A model generated the notes under the pieces. It worked only from the letters and a program-made list of their open reading frames with translations, ran no database searches and was not told the DNA's origin. Positions 1 to 8,508 of a stretch of 64,000 nt of DNA are shown here, one piece after another. Source of the stretch: CAVHXA01 sp963639765 (GTDB taxonomy: Bacteria; Bacillota; Clostridia; Oscillospirales; Oscillospiraceae); contig CAVHXA010000004.1 of NCBI GenBank assembly GCA_963639765.1, positions 56,383 through 120,382 of the forward strand, given 5' to 3'. Numbering within the stretch: the stretch's first letter is position 1; the number at the start of each line of letters is the position of its first letter. A program made the translations under genes and the position numbers.

Positions 1-1
1 A

Positions 2-442
2 GAGAGCTATCGCAGCAGCATTATCATTACACCGCTGCTGGCAACCTCCGACGATGCCTATGCCAAACAGGATGCCGCAAATGCAGCTACAATGGAAAAA
101 GAGGACAATGACAAAAACGGTCCGTTTTATGTGGCGGTATCCGCACAGGAAGAACACGATGGAGTTGAGACACGAATCGTCTGGTTCGGTTCGCCTTACC
201 TGCTTGACGAAGAAACCGACGCAATGGTCTCGGGCGCAAACAGCGATCTGGTCCTGGCCTCTCTGGGCTGGATGGCCGGTTCGGAATCCTCAATCTCCAT
301 TCACACAAAAACTCTGACCACTCAGTATCTGACCGTGCCTGATTCCGCGGCAAGCATCTGGAGCGTATTCTTTATCGGCCTGATTCCGGCTGCATTGCTG
401 ATTACCGGCGGCGTGGTAATGGTCCGGCGGAGGAAACGCTGA
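2..442 (+). CDS. GldG-like ABC-system accessory protein, C-terminal part (5' end outside window)
   Basis: The reading frame is open from the first bases of the window, so the N-terminus lies upstream. About 146 residues are visible: an extracytoplasmic stretch, then one hydrophobic segment near the C-terminus (around FFIGLIPAALLITGGVV) and a basic RRRKR end. This matches the tail of GldG-type/ABC-2 accessory proteins, which are anchored by a C-terminal membrane helix. The next gene, a DUF4340 protein, starts on the last base of this stop codon (TGATG), and that pair is typical of the cassette ATPase-permease-GldG-DUF4340. The ATPase and permease are expected upstream but cannot be seen. The family call comes mainly from the neighbour and the topology. 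Confidence 0.6.
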   Translation, partial: ESYRSSIIITPLLATSDDAYAKQDAANAATMEKEDNDKNGPFYVAVSAQEEHDGVETRIVWFGSPYLLDEETDAMVSGANSDLVLASLGWMAGSESSISIHTKTLTTQYLTVPDSAASIWSVFFIGLIPAALLITGGVVMVRRRKR

Positions 443-1881
443 TGAAAGGCAGACGTGCACTTTGGATATTGCTGGCTGTATTGGCTGTTTTGATTGCACT
501 GCTGATATGGGTAACCCGGTTCGAAAAAACTGAACAGACCGAGGAAGAAACTGCTGCATCCGTACAGGAAACGGATGAGCTGACATTGTGGACAGTTTCG
601 GAAGAAAGCATTACGCAGATCAGCTGGAGATGGCAGGGCACGGACACAACACTGCAAAAAGGGACGGAGTGGTTCTGGGCAGACCAGCCAGATCGTCAGC
701 TGGATCAGGATAAAGTTGCGTCTGTGCTGCAGAGCCTGACGGAAGTTACGGCAGCACGCGCCGTGCCGCAGACGGTACAGGAGCCTGCGCAGTTTGGCCT
801 TGATGAGCCGGTGATGACGGTGCAGCTTGCCGCAGCGGGCAGCCGGTACACAATCGAGCTTGGCCTTCGAAATACAACCTACGATCAGAATTATGCCCTA
901 TTTCAGGGCAATGGCTATCTGCTGGGAACCGATCTGTATACGCCTCTTGCAATATCGGTTTACAGCTTGCTTCAGGGTGATACGCTGCCGGATATTTCGA
1001 CTGATGCAATAACAGAGGCTACGCTGGCCGGAAAGAACGGAGTATTTACGCTTGTGCAGCCAAAGGTTCCGGGCGCCGTGTCCTACAGTGACAGCTACGC
1101 ATGGTTTCTGGCAGATGCAGACGGCTATACTGCGCTAAAAACCACGGCAGTTACCAATCTGCTGGGCGAGATTCTCAACGCAGACCTGAGCGGCTGTGTG
1201 GGCAGCAGAACAGACGGTCCCGACACCGACACCTGGGACCTTGCCGCGTTTTTGCAGTATTCCGATGAAGAAAACAATCTGAGCGGCAGTTTGTGTGTGT
1301 ATCTCAAGAGCGAGGACACGGAGATCATAAGCCCGGGTGACGAGCCGGATCTGCAAAGCGCGCAGGAAAGCGATGCCGGTGTACTGCTCTGGATGGATGA
1401 CTCCGATCTGATATATCAGCTTTCAGCGTCTGATGTGCAGGACCTGCTGCAGGTTGATGTGCAGGATCTGCTGCCGCAGGATATTTGCGCAATTTCATTT
1501 TCAGAGCTCAAAAGCATGGTTATCGAAATCGACGGTCGGAGCTGCCGCTTTGATATGTTGGCAGCGGAAGACGGCGAGATCAGCTGCACAATGAACGGGA
1601 CCGCTGTTGATCAGGATATTCCAGCTACAATCTTCAACAGGCTCAAGAGCCTGAATGTGGAGGGTGTGGCAGAGGATGCGCCGGAGAGCGCACAGACAGC
1701 CGCTCTTACGATCAAGTTCTACCGTGATCGTGAAACCTGGGGTGTGATGACACTGCAGCTGCTGCCGTATGATGCCAGCTTTTATCTGGTAGATTTTGCC
1801 GGGCAGCAGCGTCTGCTGGTCAGCATGCGGGATGTAGACAGTCTGCTGGACATCATTTGGGAGACAACAATCCTAAACTGA
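442..1881 (+). CDS. DUF4340 domain-containing protein
   Basis: This 479-residue protein has one N-terminal membrane helix (about residues 7-24), after which the chain is predicted to be outside the membrane. It contains repeated beta-rich modules of the kind in DUF4340 proteins: tryptophan-rich 'WRWQGTD' and 'FGLDEPVMTV' stretches, then further copies of the same style. DUF4340 proteins accompany GldG-like ABC-2 systems; their biochemical role is not established. Start and stop codons of the two genes overlap by one base, so they are translationally coupled. A perfect 17-bp hairpin follows within 50 bases of the stop. Confidence 0.75.
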   Translation: MKGRRALWILLAVLAVLIALLIWVTRFEKTEQTEEETAASVQETDELTLWTVSEESITQISWRWQGTDTTLQKGTEWFWADQPDRQLDQDKVASVLQSLTEVTAARAVPQTVQEPAQFGLDEPVMTVQLAAAGSRYTIELGLRNTTYDQNYALFQGNGYLLGTDLYTPLAISVYSLLQGDTLPDISTDAITEATLAGKNGVFTLVQPKVPGAVSYSDSYAWFLADADGYTALKTTAVTNLLGEILNADLSGCVGSRTDGPDTDTWDLAAFLQYSDEENNLSGSLCVYLKSEDTEIISPGDEPDLQSAQESDAGVLLWMDDSDLIYQLSASDVQDLLQVDVQDLLPQDICAISFSELKSMVIEIDGRSCRFDMLAAEDGEISCTMNGTAVDQDIPATIFNRLKSLNVEGVAEDAPESAQTAALTIKFYRDRETWGVMTLQLLPYDASFYLVDFAGQQRLLVSMRDVDSLLDIIWETTILN

Positions 1882-1924
1882 ACCAATCACGCAAGGCTGC
1901 CCGGGGCAGCTGAAAAGTATAGGG

Positions 1925-1966
1925 CAACACCGCACAATGAGGCTGCAATCTCATTGTGCGGTGTTG
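1925..1966. terminator. Perfect 17-bp hairpin between convergent genes, built from two repeat ends
   Basis: Bases 1925-1941 and 1950-1966 are exact inverted complements (CAACACCGCACAATGAG and its reverse complement) around an 8-base loop. It sits between the DUF4340 gene and the convergent YhfC-like gene, so it can end transcription from both sides, although the flanking T-runs are poor. The arms are the terminal sequence of the interspersed repeat family of this window, which suggests a repeat copy that has lost its interior. Confidence 0.7.
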
Positions 1967-1974
1967 TTATAGAG

Positions 1975-2799
1975 TTATCTTCTTCTGCGGGCTCGCAGCT
2001 TTTCTGCCTTGAATTTGTAGGTTTTGGGTTCGAAGCGGTTGTATACCACAGCAGCTACGGCTGCGAAAACAGCTGTGAGGAGGTATGTGATTACTTCTTC
2101 CTGCATGAGGCTTGTCAGAAGACCCGCTTCGTAGAGGCCGTAGGGAAGGCGGCAGATTGCCTGCAACACAAAGGCCAGAGCCAGGGCCCAAATCCTAGAG
2201 AAATTACAGGCGGCGAACCAGCCCATGGTTCCGATGCATATGATCTGGATGGTGTAGGCAATGCGGTTGAAGCCACCGAGCAGGTACTGTGTGGCCGGGG
2301 TGGCTGCTATCACAGAGAGCTGGTCCAGCATGGACTGCAGATTTTCAGGCTCAACAGCGGCAGTCATAGCATCTATGCCGTTGTTGCTGCAATACAGAGC
2401 CAGCGCATAGCTGGTGACATTGGAAACAGCACCAACAAACAGCTCCATCAGGGCAAACCCGACACTGATGCCAACAGCGGCATCGGCAGAACTGTATTTG
2501 GATTTCAGACACAGAGATGTTCCAAACAGGCCGAGTGCCTGCAGCAGGGCCAGACTGCACGCCAGATAAACAGCATAGGGCAGACCGCAGGACAGCAGGC
2601 TGCCGTCGCCCGCCAGTGTTTTGTCGGCCAGGCTTTCGAGCAGAACAACCATGCAGGAAAACAGAAAGCCGAACACCGCCTGCACAAAGCGCACACGGCC
2701 CCACATATAAATCCAGATGATAAAGGGAAGTGCCGCACACAGGGCCCCGCTGATGGCAAGGCACGTGACGGTGCCGGAGGGTATCACTAGATCCGTCAA
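1975..2799 (-). CDS. YhfC-like multi-pass membrane protein
   Basis: The 274-residue product has about seven or eight hydrophobic segments and a basic RARRRR C-terminus. Size and topology resemble the YhfC (DUF2324) family of putative intramembrane metalloproteases, but the expected GHGGxE-type motif appears only as a degenerate 'GFALMELFVG', so activity is doubtful. The start is TTG at 2799, preceded by AAGGAG at good spacing; no better ATG lies nearby. It begins 11 bases after the ftsZ stop and probably shares its transcript. Its role next to ftsZ is unknown. Confidence 0.55.
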   Translation of the reverse strand: MTDLVIPSGTVTCLAISGALCAALPFIIWIYMWGRVRFVQAVFGFLFSCMVVLLESLADKTLAGDGSLLSCGLPYAVYLACSLALLQALGLFGTSLCLKSKYSSADAAVGISVGFALMELFVGAVSNVTSYALALYCSNNGIDAMTAAVEPENLQSMLDQLSVIAATPATQYLLGGFNRIAYTIQIICIGTMGWFAACNFSRIWALALAFVLQAICRLPYGLYEAGLLTSLMQEEVITYLLTAVFAAVAAVVYNRFEPKTYKFKAEKLRARRRR

Positions 2800-2810
2800 G
2801 AGGAGGCTCC

Positions 2811-3896
2811 TTATTTGTTTTTGTTGAAGATACGCAGAATCTCGTCAAATTCGCTTGCGTCCGGGTCTTCTGCGGCGGAAACGGTGGGGCGGTCTGCATC
2901 GGAGCGCGGAGAGGCGGACCGATCAGAAACGGGCTTGCCGCCATGCTCGGCAAAGCTGGCCGCAATTACGGTTACGCTCATTTCATCCTGCATGGAGTCG
3001 TCTACCGCCGAGCCGAAGATGATGTTTGCATCTTTGTTCGCAGCTTCCATTACAATGTTTGCTGCGGTTTCGACCTCTTCGAGGCTCAAATCAGAAGAGC
3101 CGGTGACGTTGATCAAAACGCGGGTGGCACCGTCGATGGAGGTTTCGAGCAACGGGCTGGAAACGGCGATTCTGGCGGCAGCCTCGGCCTTGTCCTTTCC
3201 GGAGGCTCGGCCTACGCCCATATGTGCGTGCCCGGCGTCCTTCATGATGGCGGTGACGTCGGCAAAATCGAGGTGAATCAGAATACCCTCGGAGAAGCCA
3301 ACCAGGTCGGAGATGCTGGATACGGCCTGCTTGAGTACGTCATCGGCAATACCAAAGGCGTTTTTAAAGGTAATTTTCTGGTCGGTGACGTATTTCAGCC
3401 GATCGTTGGGGATGATGACCAGAGAGTCGACCTTGTCTTCGAGGCTGGTAATGCCGCTTTCAGCCTGCTCCATGCGGCGGGCACCTTCGAACTTGAAGGG
3501 CTTGGTTACGACACCGACCGTGAGGATGCCGGCTTCCTTGCACAGGTCTGCGATAATCGGCGCAGCCCCGGTACCGGTACCGCCGCCCATTCCGGCGGTG
3601 ATGAAGACCATGTCGGCGTCTTCGATGCATTTGGCAATAGAGGCGCGGCTCTCTTCGGCGGACTTTTTGCCGATTTCGGGCTTGGAGCCTGCCCCCATGC
3701 CATTGGTAAGCTTTTCACCGATCTGTACCTTTACGGGAGCCAGGGATTTGTTCAGGTCCTGTCGGTCTGTGTTTACGGCGATGAACTCCACACCGCTGAC
3801 ACCAGCCTCAATCATCCGGTTTACAACATTATTGCCGGCGCCGCCGACGCCAATGATTTTTATATTGACAATGTTGCCTTCGTATTCGTCGGACAT
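2811..3896 (-). CDS. ftsZ: Cell division GTPase FtsZ
   Basis: This is the tubulin-like GTPase that forms the cytokinetic ring. The 361-residue protein shows the N-terminal 'IKIIGVGGAGNNVVNRM' nucleotide-binding start, the tubulin signature GGGTGTG at about residue 105, and the T7-loop region 'LDFADV' near residue 208. A variable linker follows, and a short conserved-type tail 'FDEILRIFNKN' that would bind membrane tethers and regulators. No ftsA lies next to it; the upstream gene is ftsQ. A promoter in the 137-base gap (TTGACG-N17-TAAAAT) suggests that ftsZ can be transcribed independently of the cluster. The ribosome site GGAGGAAGAGAG supports the chosen ATG. Confidence 0.97.
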   Translation of the reverse strand: MSDEYEGNIVNIKIIGVGGAGNNVVNRMIEAGVSGVEFIAVNTDRQDLNKSLAPVKVQIGEKLTNGMGAGSKPEIGKKSAEESRASIAKCIEDADMVFITAGMGGGTGTGAAPIIADLCKEAGILTVGVVTKPFKFEGARRMEQAESGITSLEDKVDSLVIIPNDRLKYVTDQKITFKNAFGIADDVLKQAVSSISDLVGFSEGILIHLDFADVTAIMKDAGHAHMGVGRASGKDKAEAAARIAVSSPLLETSIDGATRVLINVTGSSDLSLEEVETAANIVMEAANKDANIIFGSAVDDSMQDEMSVTVIAASFAEHGGKPVSDRSASPRSDADRPTVSAAEDPDASEFDEILRIFNKNK

Positions 3897-3970
3897 CTCT
3901 CTTCCTCCTGTGATATATTTACATCCCTTCTGTTATGGTCAAAGGGAAATATTTATGTTGTTCTGAGAAA

Positions 3971-3999
3971 ATTTTATACGGCAAACCCATTTTCGTCAA
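3971..3999 (-). promoter_or_regulatory. Candidate ftsZ promoter
   Basis: On the minus strand, TTGACG (3994-3999) and TAAAAT (3971-3976) are separated by 17 bases, about 75 bases before the ftsZ start. This is a good sigma-A-type match within the cluster and would allow separate ftsZ expression. Confidence 0.6.
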
Positions 4000-4033
4000 T
4001 AGTCTTTGCGGGCGGATTGCGTATTTTCTTGTG

Positions 4034-4804
4034 TTACCAGGGGATGAATCTTGCGATTCCGTCCTCGTCGAAGCTGAGGTCGATGATTCCGCTCTGATCA
4101 TCGGCCAGCTGGGCGACGGCGGCCTGCAGATAGCGAAGCTTATAGTCTATGTTCTGCACGGTACCGATGCGAACTTCAAAGCGATCACCACAATACAGCG
4201 TGATGTCATAAAGCTCGGAAATGTCAATTTTGGTAACAGGCGGATCGAGCGAAAGCTGCTGCAGGGCATTGGAAATCTGCAGCGCGGCAGAGAGTTTTTC
4301 TTCGGAGCCGTCTTCAAGGCTTGGCTGCTCACCGGCCGTGGGCAGAAGAATGGGAAAGCCCGTAATCAGAAGGTAGTCGGCAGCCTGCTCTTCGGTTACC
4401 TGTTCGAGCAGCTTTCCTTCACTGCTGATGAGCCACAGCTCGTTGTATTCGGTTATAAGTGCCGCGATCGGCTGGCATTGAGTCAGTTCCAGGATTACTG
4501 TTCCCGGAAGCTGCCGACGAATGCGCACGCTCTGTACATAGGACAGAGTGACCTTGATTTTGCTGGCGGCCTGGGCCTTGTCGAGCAAAAGCATATTATC
4601 GCCCGGCATAATGCCGCTGGCGGCAATCACTTCTTCGTCTGTGTATGGGCCCGGATCCCGTACCTGGATGGTTTCTACCTTGAAAAATAAGGAGATGCCG
4701 AGGATGACCAGCACCACGATCACCAACAGGGTCAGCAGCTTTGGCACAAAACGCGACCCGGAACGTCGCGGCCGCCTGCCGGTGTTTTTTCTGTTTGTCT
4801 GCAT
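4034..4804 (-). CDS. ftsQ: Cell division protein FtsQ/DivIB
   Basis: This 256-residue bitopic division protein bridges FtsL/FtsB-type partners and the septal synthase. It has a short basic cytoplasmic tail (RKNTGRRPRRSGSR), one membrane helix at about residues 25-43, then a POTRA domain beginning 'VETIQVRDPGPYTDEEVIAASG'. The beta domain includes the usual 'YVQSVRIRRQLPGTVILEL' region (shown in part as LPGTVILEL). Length is normal for Firmicutes. It is separated from murG by an unusually large gap of 344 bases, which holds a copy of the interspersed repeat and a possible promoter -10 box. Confidence 0.93.
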   Translation of the reverse strand: MQTNRKNTGRRPRRSGSRFVPKLLTLLVIVVLVILGISLFFKVETIQVRDPGPYTDEEVIAASGIMPGDNMLLLDKAQAASKIKVTLSYVQSVRIRRQLPGTVILELTQCQPIAALITEYNELWLISSEGKLLEQVTEEQAADYLLITGFPILLPTAGEQPSLEDGSEEKLSAALQISNALQQLSLDPPVTKIDISELYDITLYCGDRFEVRIGTVQNIDYKLRYLQAAVAQLADDQSGIIDLSFDEDGIARFIPW

Positions 4805-4899
4805 TCAGCACCTCCCGGCTGCTAGCCTGAAAAATACCGCACAGCGCACGGGTTTCGGCTGTTTCCTTGCGCGGCCGCCGCTGCCGTCAGGCATCCTGT

Positions 4900-4928
4900 A
4901 TTATACACGACGCGGCAGGTAATATCCA
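4900..4928 (-). promoter_or_regulatory. Possible ftsQ promoter
   Basis: A perfect minus-strand TATAAT (4900-4905) lies about 95 bases before the ftsQ start. The matching -35 position (4923-4928) reads TGGATA, a weak match. It may re-initiate transcription after the repeat inserted between murG and ftsQ. Confidence 0.35.
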
Positions 4929-4978
4929 GCCGTTCGCAGCTGTCGTGAAAATTTGCGGGCAGATTCCAAAGACGGTTT

Positions 4979-5145
4979 GGGCAGCACCGCAGCATTCAAC
5001 GGGAAGCTATGCTGCCAAATCGGGAAGGAAGACCGATGCCATGCACTGTGTATGGCTGAGCTTGATGACGATGCATCGGAGAAAGAAGCCCGCAAAGCAC
5101 CGCAGGAACAATTGCGCAGGGGGACGATACAACGATCGGCAGCCG
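4979..5145. repeat. Interspersed palindromic repeat copy between murG and ftsQ
   Basis: Begins GGGCAGCACCGCAGCATTCA, shared with the copies near 37,970, 42,980 and 52,773, and includes a GCCATGCACTG segment shared with the copy at 52,828. It ends near CAATTGCGCAGG, next to the murG stop codon, and fills most of the murG-ftsQ gap inside an otherwise compact operon. Confidence 0.6.
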
Positions 5146-5148
5146 TTG

Positions 5149-6270
5149 TTACGCACCGGCAAGCTCGGCAAGAATTGTGCAGATTCGATCGGCAGCATCG
5201 GGTATGGCGATTTCCTCAAGAGCGCTGCGCATGTCTGTCAGACGATGAGAATCGGCCAGAAGATCACCTGCAAGTGAAAACAGCCGCTGCCCGCTGCACT
5301 CGGATTCTCTTATGACCACGGCAGCACCGCGCTGTTCAAGAAGACGAGCATTGCGTTCCTGATGGTTGTTGGTCACATTTGGCGATGGGATGATGATGGC
5401 CGGTACAGCGGCAGCAGCCAGTTCACTGAGCGTAGCAGCCCCGGCCCGGCAGATTATCAGATCTGCCGCCGCCATCAGATCGGGCATGTTATAGATATAT
5501 TCCTGCAGATGGATACCCGGATGGAGCCGCAGATCGATGCCCTTGTCAGCAAGCTCCTGCGGCATCCACTGCCAGCCATATCGGCCAGTGGCGTGTATGT
5601 GCTGAAATGGCTCAAGGTCGGCCTCAAGACAGATAAAATCCGAAAGCATATGGTTCATGTCTCTTGCGCCGAGAGATCCAAATGCGGATACAATCACGGG
5701 GCGGTCGTCCAGACCCAGACTTCTGCGGGCCTCGAGCCGATTGCGGCGAAAAAATGCGTCCTTTACCGGCATGCCCGTGACAACCACTCGCTGTGGATAT
5801 TTATAGGCGCTGCGGCACTCTTCATAGGATACCAGAATTTTTTTTGCACCGTTGGCGGTCATACGGGTGGTCAGTCCGGGGACTGCATTGGACTCGTGTA
5901 TAACGGTGGGAATGCCGAGACGCTGACCCTGATGCAAGGCGGGGTAGCTGGCATAGCCACCTGTGCCGAGAATTACATCTGGCTGAAATTCACGGATCAG
6001 CTTTTTCGCGACGTGTGCAGACCTGCGCAGATTGTTCAGCGTTTTGAAGTTATGCACCAGATTTGCGGGGCTGAGCCTGCGCTGAAAATTGGATATGGGA
6101 ACGGTCTGCAGCACAAAGCCCTCACGGGGGATGAGATCTGTCTCCATACCGCCCTGTGCACCGACAAACAGGATTTTCGTGCCGGGATACCGGATCTCAA
6201 GCCGTTTGGCCACAGCAATGCCGGGATTGATATGCCCCGCGGTGCCGCCGCAGGTAATTAACAGGTTCAT
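5149..6270 (-). CDS. murG: UDP-N-acetylglucosamine transferase MurG
   Basis: MurG adds GlcNAc to lipid I, making lipid II on the inner face of the membrane. The 373-residue protein starts MNLLITCGGTAGHINPGIA, the classic glycine-rich acceptor loop. It also has 'HESNAVPGLTTR' around residue 125 and a donor-site motif 'CRAGAATLSELA' near residue 265. The ATG at 6270 is preferred over an in-frame start 54 bases upstream because GGAG lies just before it and family members begin at this point. It starts 7 bases after the ftsW stop. Confidence 0.96.
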   Translation of the reverse strand: MNLLITCGGTAGHINPGIAVAKRLEIRYPGTKILFVGAQGGMETDLIPREGFVLQTVPISNFQRRLSPANLVHNFKTLNNLRRSAHVAKKLIREFQPDVILGTGGYASYPALHQGQRLGIPTVIHESNAVPGLTTRMTANGAKKILVSYEECRSAYKYPQRVVVTGMPVKDAFFRRNRLEARRSLGLDDRPVIVSAFGSLGARDMNHMLSDFICLEADLEPFQHIHATGRYGWQWMPQELADKGIDLRLHPGIHLQEYIYNMPDLMAAADLIICRAGAATLSELAAAAVPAIIIPSPNVTNNHQERNARLLEQRGAAVVIRESECSGQRLFSLAGDLLADSHRLTDMRSALEEIAIPDAADRICTILAELAGA

Positions 6271-6277
6271 ATAGAGG

Positions 6278-7498
6278 TTACTCCATTTTTGACTTTTTTT
6301 GCCTGGAAACGCCAAGAACCACACCCATCTCGGTCAGGTTCAGCAGTAGCGCTGTTCCTCCATAGGAGAAAAAAGGAAGAGAGATGCCTGTGGCGGGGAT
6401 GAGGTTTGTCACAACGGCAATGTTTAATAGTACCTGAATGGCCAGCAGTGTGGTAAAACCTGCAGCCAAAAGCGATGCATAGGCGCCGCTTGCATGTAGA
6501 GCAATCCAATAGCCACGCCAGATCAGCAGGGCAAACAGCAACAGAATCAGAGCAGCACCGACAAAACCAAGCTCTTCGCAGGCAATGGCAAAGATATAGT
6601 CGTTGTGCTCTTCGGGCAGATAGAGATATTTCTGGCGGCTTTTGCCAAGCCCCAATCCCGTAAGCCCGCCGGAGCCGATAGCATACAGTGACTGAACAAT
6701 CTGATAGCTCTCATCGTCGGCATAGGCTTCCGGGTCGCGCCAGGCCATGATGCGGTCCTGCGCATAGCGCATGAGGAGCTTGTTGAAGGTTTCCGGAAGC
6801 AACGCACGCAGCAAAAGCAGAATCAATGCAGCGGACAGAAGGGTTATGATGAAATAGCGAAGTCTGGTTCCGCCCATAAGCATCATGATGGCTCCGATCA
6901 GACAGATGATGATTGTACCGGATAGATGCGGCTCGGCGACCATTAAAAGGGAAATTACGGCCAGAACGGGGAGAAACAGCAAAAACCCGTGGTGAAGGTC
7001 CTGCATTTTATTACCGAACTTTAAGGACAAGGCTGCAAAATAGATAACAACGGCCGCTTTTGCGACTTCTGAAGGCTGAAAGGAAAACAGACCCAGATTC
7101 AGCCATCGCCTTGAGCCATTGGCTATCGTGCCGATAAACAGCACCAGAATCAGGCAGAGAATGGCAATAGCCATAATAAACCCGGAAAACAGACGCAGCC
7201 AGTCGCTGTGAATGATGCTGGCAAGCCAGAGAAAACCAAGCCCTGCAACGGCAAAGCCCAGCTGACGCACAAAATAGTACGCGCCGTTAAAGTTGCAGTC
7301 GGGGTCATTCGAGGCACGGGGATAGCTGGCGGAATACAGAATAATCAGACCGATAATCACCAGCATGACCGTAAGCAGCAGGAAAGGCAGATCCGGCAGG
7401 CCGCGGTCTTTTATGATGGTTCGCGATGGCTCCAGCCGCGGTGCAGTTTTGCCCGGGCCGTCCGGAAGAGCAGCTTTTTTCTCGGCAGAAAGCTTCAT
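6278..7498 (-). CDS. ftsW: Lipid II polymerase FtsW (SEDS family)
   Basis: This SEDS glycosyltransferase polymerises lipid II at the septum together with the class B penicillin-binding protein. The 406-residue protein has about ten membrane helices. It carries the family signature 'LGKSRQKYLYLPEEHNDYIF' and the C-terminal 'GISLPFFSYGGTALL'. The ATG at 7498 is chosen over one at 7522 because AAAGGA lies about 8 bases ahead of it. It follows mraY by about 20 bases. SpoVE is the close sporulation paralogue, but the position in the division cluster favours FtsW. Confidence 0.92.
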   Translation of the reverse strand: MKLSAEKKAALPDGPGKTAPRLEPSRTIIKDRGLPDLPFLLLTVMLVIIGLIILYSASYPRASNDPDCNFNGAYYFVRQLGFAVAGLGFLWLASIIHSDWLRLFSGFIMAIAILCLILVLFIGTIANGSRRWLNLGLFSFQPSEVAKAAVVIYFAALSLKFGNKMQDLHHGFLLFLPVLAVISLLMVAEPHLSGTIIICLIGAIMMLMGGTRLRYFIITLLSAALILLLLRALLPETFNKLLMRYAQDRIMAWRDPEAYADDESYQIVQSLYAIGSGGLTGLGLGKSRQKYLYLPEEHNDYIFAIACEELGFVGAALILLLFALLIWRGYWIALHASGAYASLLAAGFTTLLAIQVLLNIAVVTNLIPATGISLPFFSYGGTALLLNLTEMGVVLGVSRQKKSKME

Positions 7499-7518
7499 GG
7501 ATGGTTCCTTTCCAAAAG

Positions 7519-8496
7519 TCAAAAACGGTTCCAGATGCCTGCAAAAGTAAGAATGCAGAAAAATAACGTAATGCCGGTAAAAACAAAGAAGATTTTAATT
7601 TCGCTCCAACCGCCCATTTCAAAGTGGTGGTGCAGGGGAGCCATGCGAAAGATCCGTTTTCCGTGCGTCAGCTTGAAATAGCTGACCTGCAGAATATCAG
7701 ACAGAGCCTCTGCAATATAGATGATGCCAACGGGGATGAGGGCCAGAGGCATATCCAGCGCAAAGGCCAGGCCGCAGACTGCTCCGCCCAGAAACAGGGA
7801 GCCCGTATCACCCATAAAAACCTTTGCGGGGTGAAAGTTAAATACCAGAAAGGCGGCCAGTCCGCCGGCCAGAGAAAAGGCAAACAGTGCAATGTCCGTT
7901 TTGCCCCAGCGAATAGCAGCGAGCCCGAAAAAGATCAGAACCGGAAGCGTAACACCGGAGGCAAGCCCGTCGATTCCGTCGGTCAGGTTTACTGCATTTA
8001 CGCAGCCGACAATTACAAATACGGCAAAAATCAGATAGATCATCCACGGAATAAAAAGCTTCGCCTGGACAAAGGGAATATAAAGGCTGCCGCTCAGATG
8101 GCCCGTTCGGCGCAGGAGTACCAGATAGACTGCGGCAACCGCCAGCTGCGCAATGAGCTTTTGCATGGTTGTCAGGCCGAGATTGCGGTGCATTTTTACT
8201 TTTATGAAGTCATCGGAAAAGCCAACAAGTCCGTACATCGCGGAAAAGCCCAGAAGCATCAGGTGGAGAATATGTCCGCTGCGGGCTGCGGACCATCCGG
8301 AGACAACACAGACCAGGGAGGCCAGAATGAAAATTATGCCGCCCATTGTGGGTGTGCCGGTTTTGGACCGGTGCCATGTGGGACCGACCTCCCGAATGGA
8401 TTGTCCGGCCTTCAGAGCCCGCAGCAGGGGAATGAACAAAAGCCCAAGAACGATGCCCAGAGCGGCAGAACAGGCAAAGCTGACAGCATACTGCAC
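7519..8496 (-). CDS. mraY: Phospho-N-acetylmuramoyl-pentapeptide transferase MraY
   Basis: MraY transfers phospho-MurNAc-pentapeptide to undecaprenyl phosphate, forming lipid I. The 325-residue protein has about ten membrane segments. Motifs include 'HRSKTGTPTMGG' near residue 45, 'GFSDDFIKV' for the aspartates near 97, 'VNLTDGIDGLA' near 170 and 'MAPLHHHFEMGGWSE' near 287 (histidine-rich loop). The start is GTG at 8496, with AAGGAGG seven bases before it. It sits between murF and ftsW. Confidence 0.96.
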   Translation of the reverse strand: MQYAVSFACSAALGIVLGLLFIPLLRALKAGQSIREVGPTWHRSKTGTPTMGGIIFILASLVCVVSGWSAARSGHILHLMLLGFSAMYGLVGFSDDFIKVKMHRNLGLTTMQKLIAQLAVAAVYLVLLRRTGHLSGSLYIPFVQAKLFIPWMIYLIFAVFVIVGCVNAVNLTDGIDGLASGVTLPVLIFFGLAAIRWGKTDIALFAFSLAGGLAAFLVFNFHPAKVFMGDTGSLFLGGAVCGLAFALDMPLALIPVGIIYIAEALSDILQVSYFKLTHGKRIFRMAPLHHHFEMGGWSEIKIFFVFTGITLFFCILTFAGIWNRF

Positions 8497-8508
8497 GGAT
8501 AAGCCTCC

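Noticed and set aside
1954..2790. 278-residue plus-strand frame opposite the YhfC-like gene
   Set aside because: It is the antisense of a well-formed membrane protein, low in hydrophobic pattern and without a start signal.
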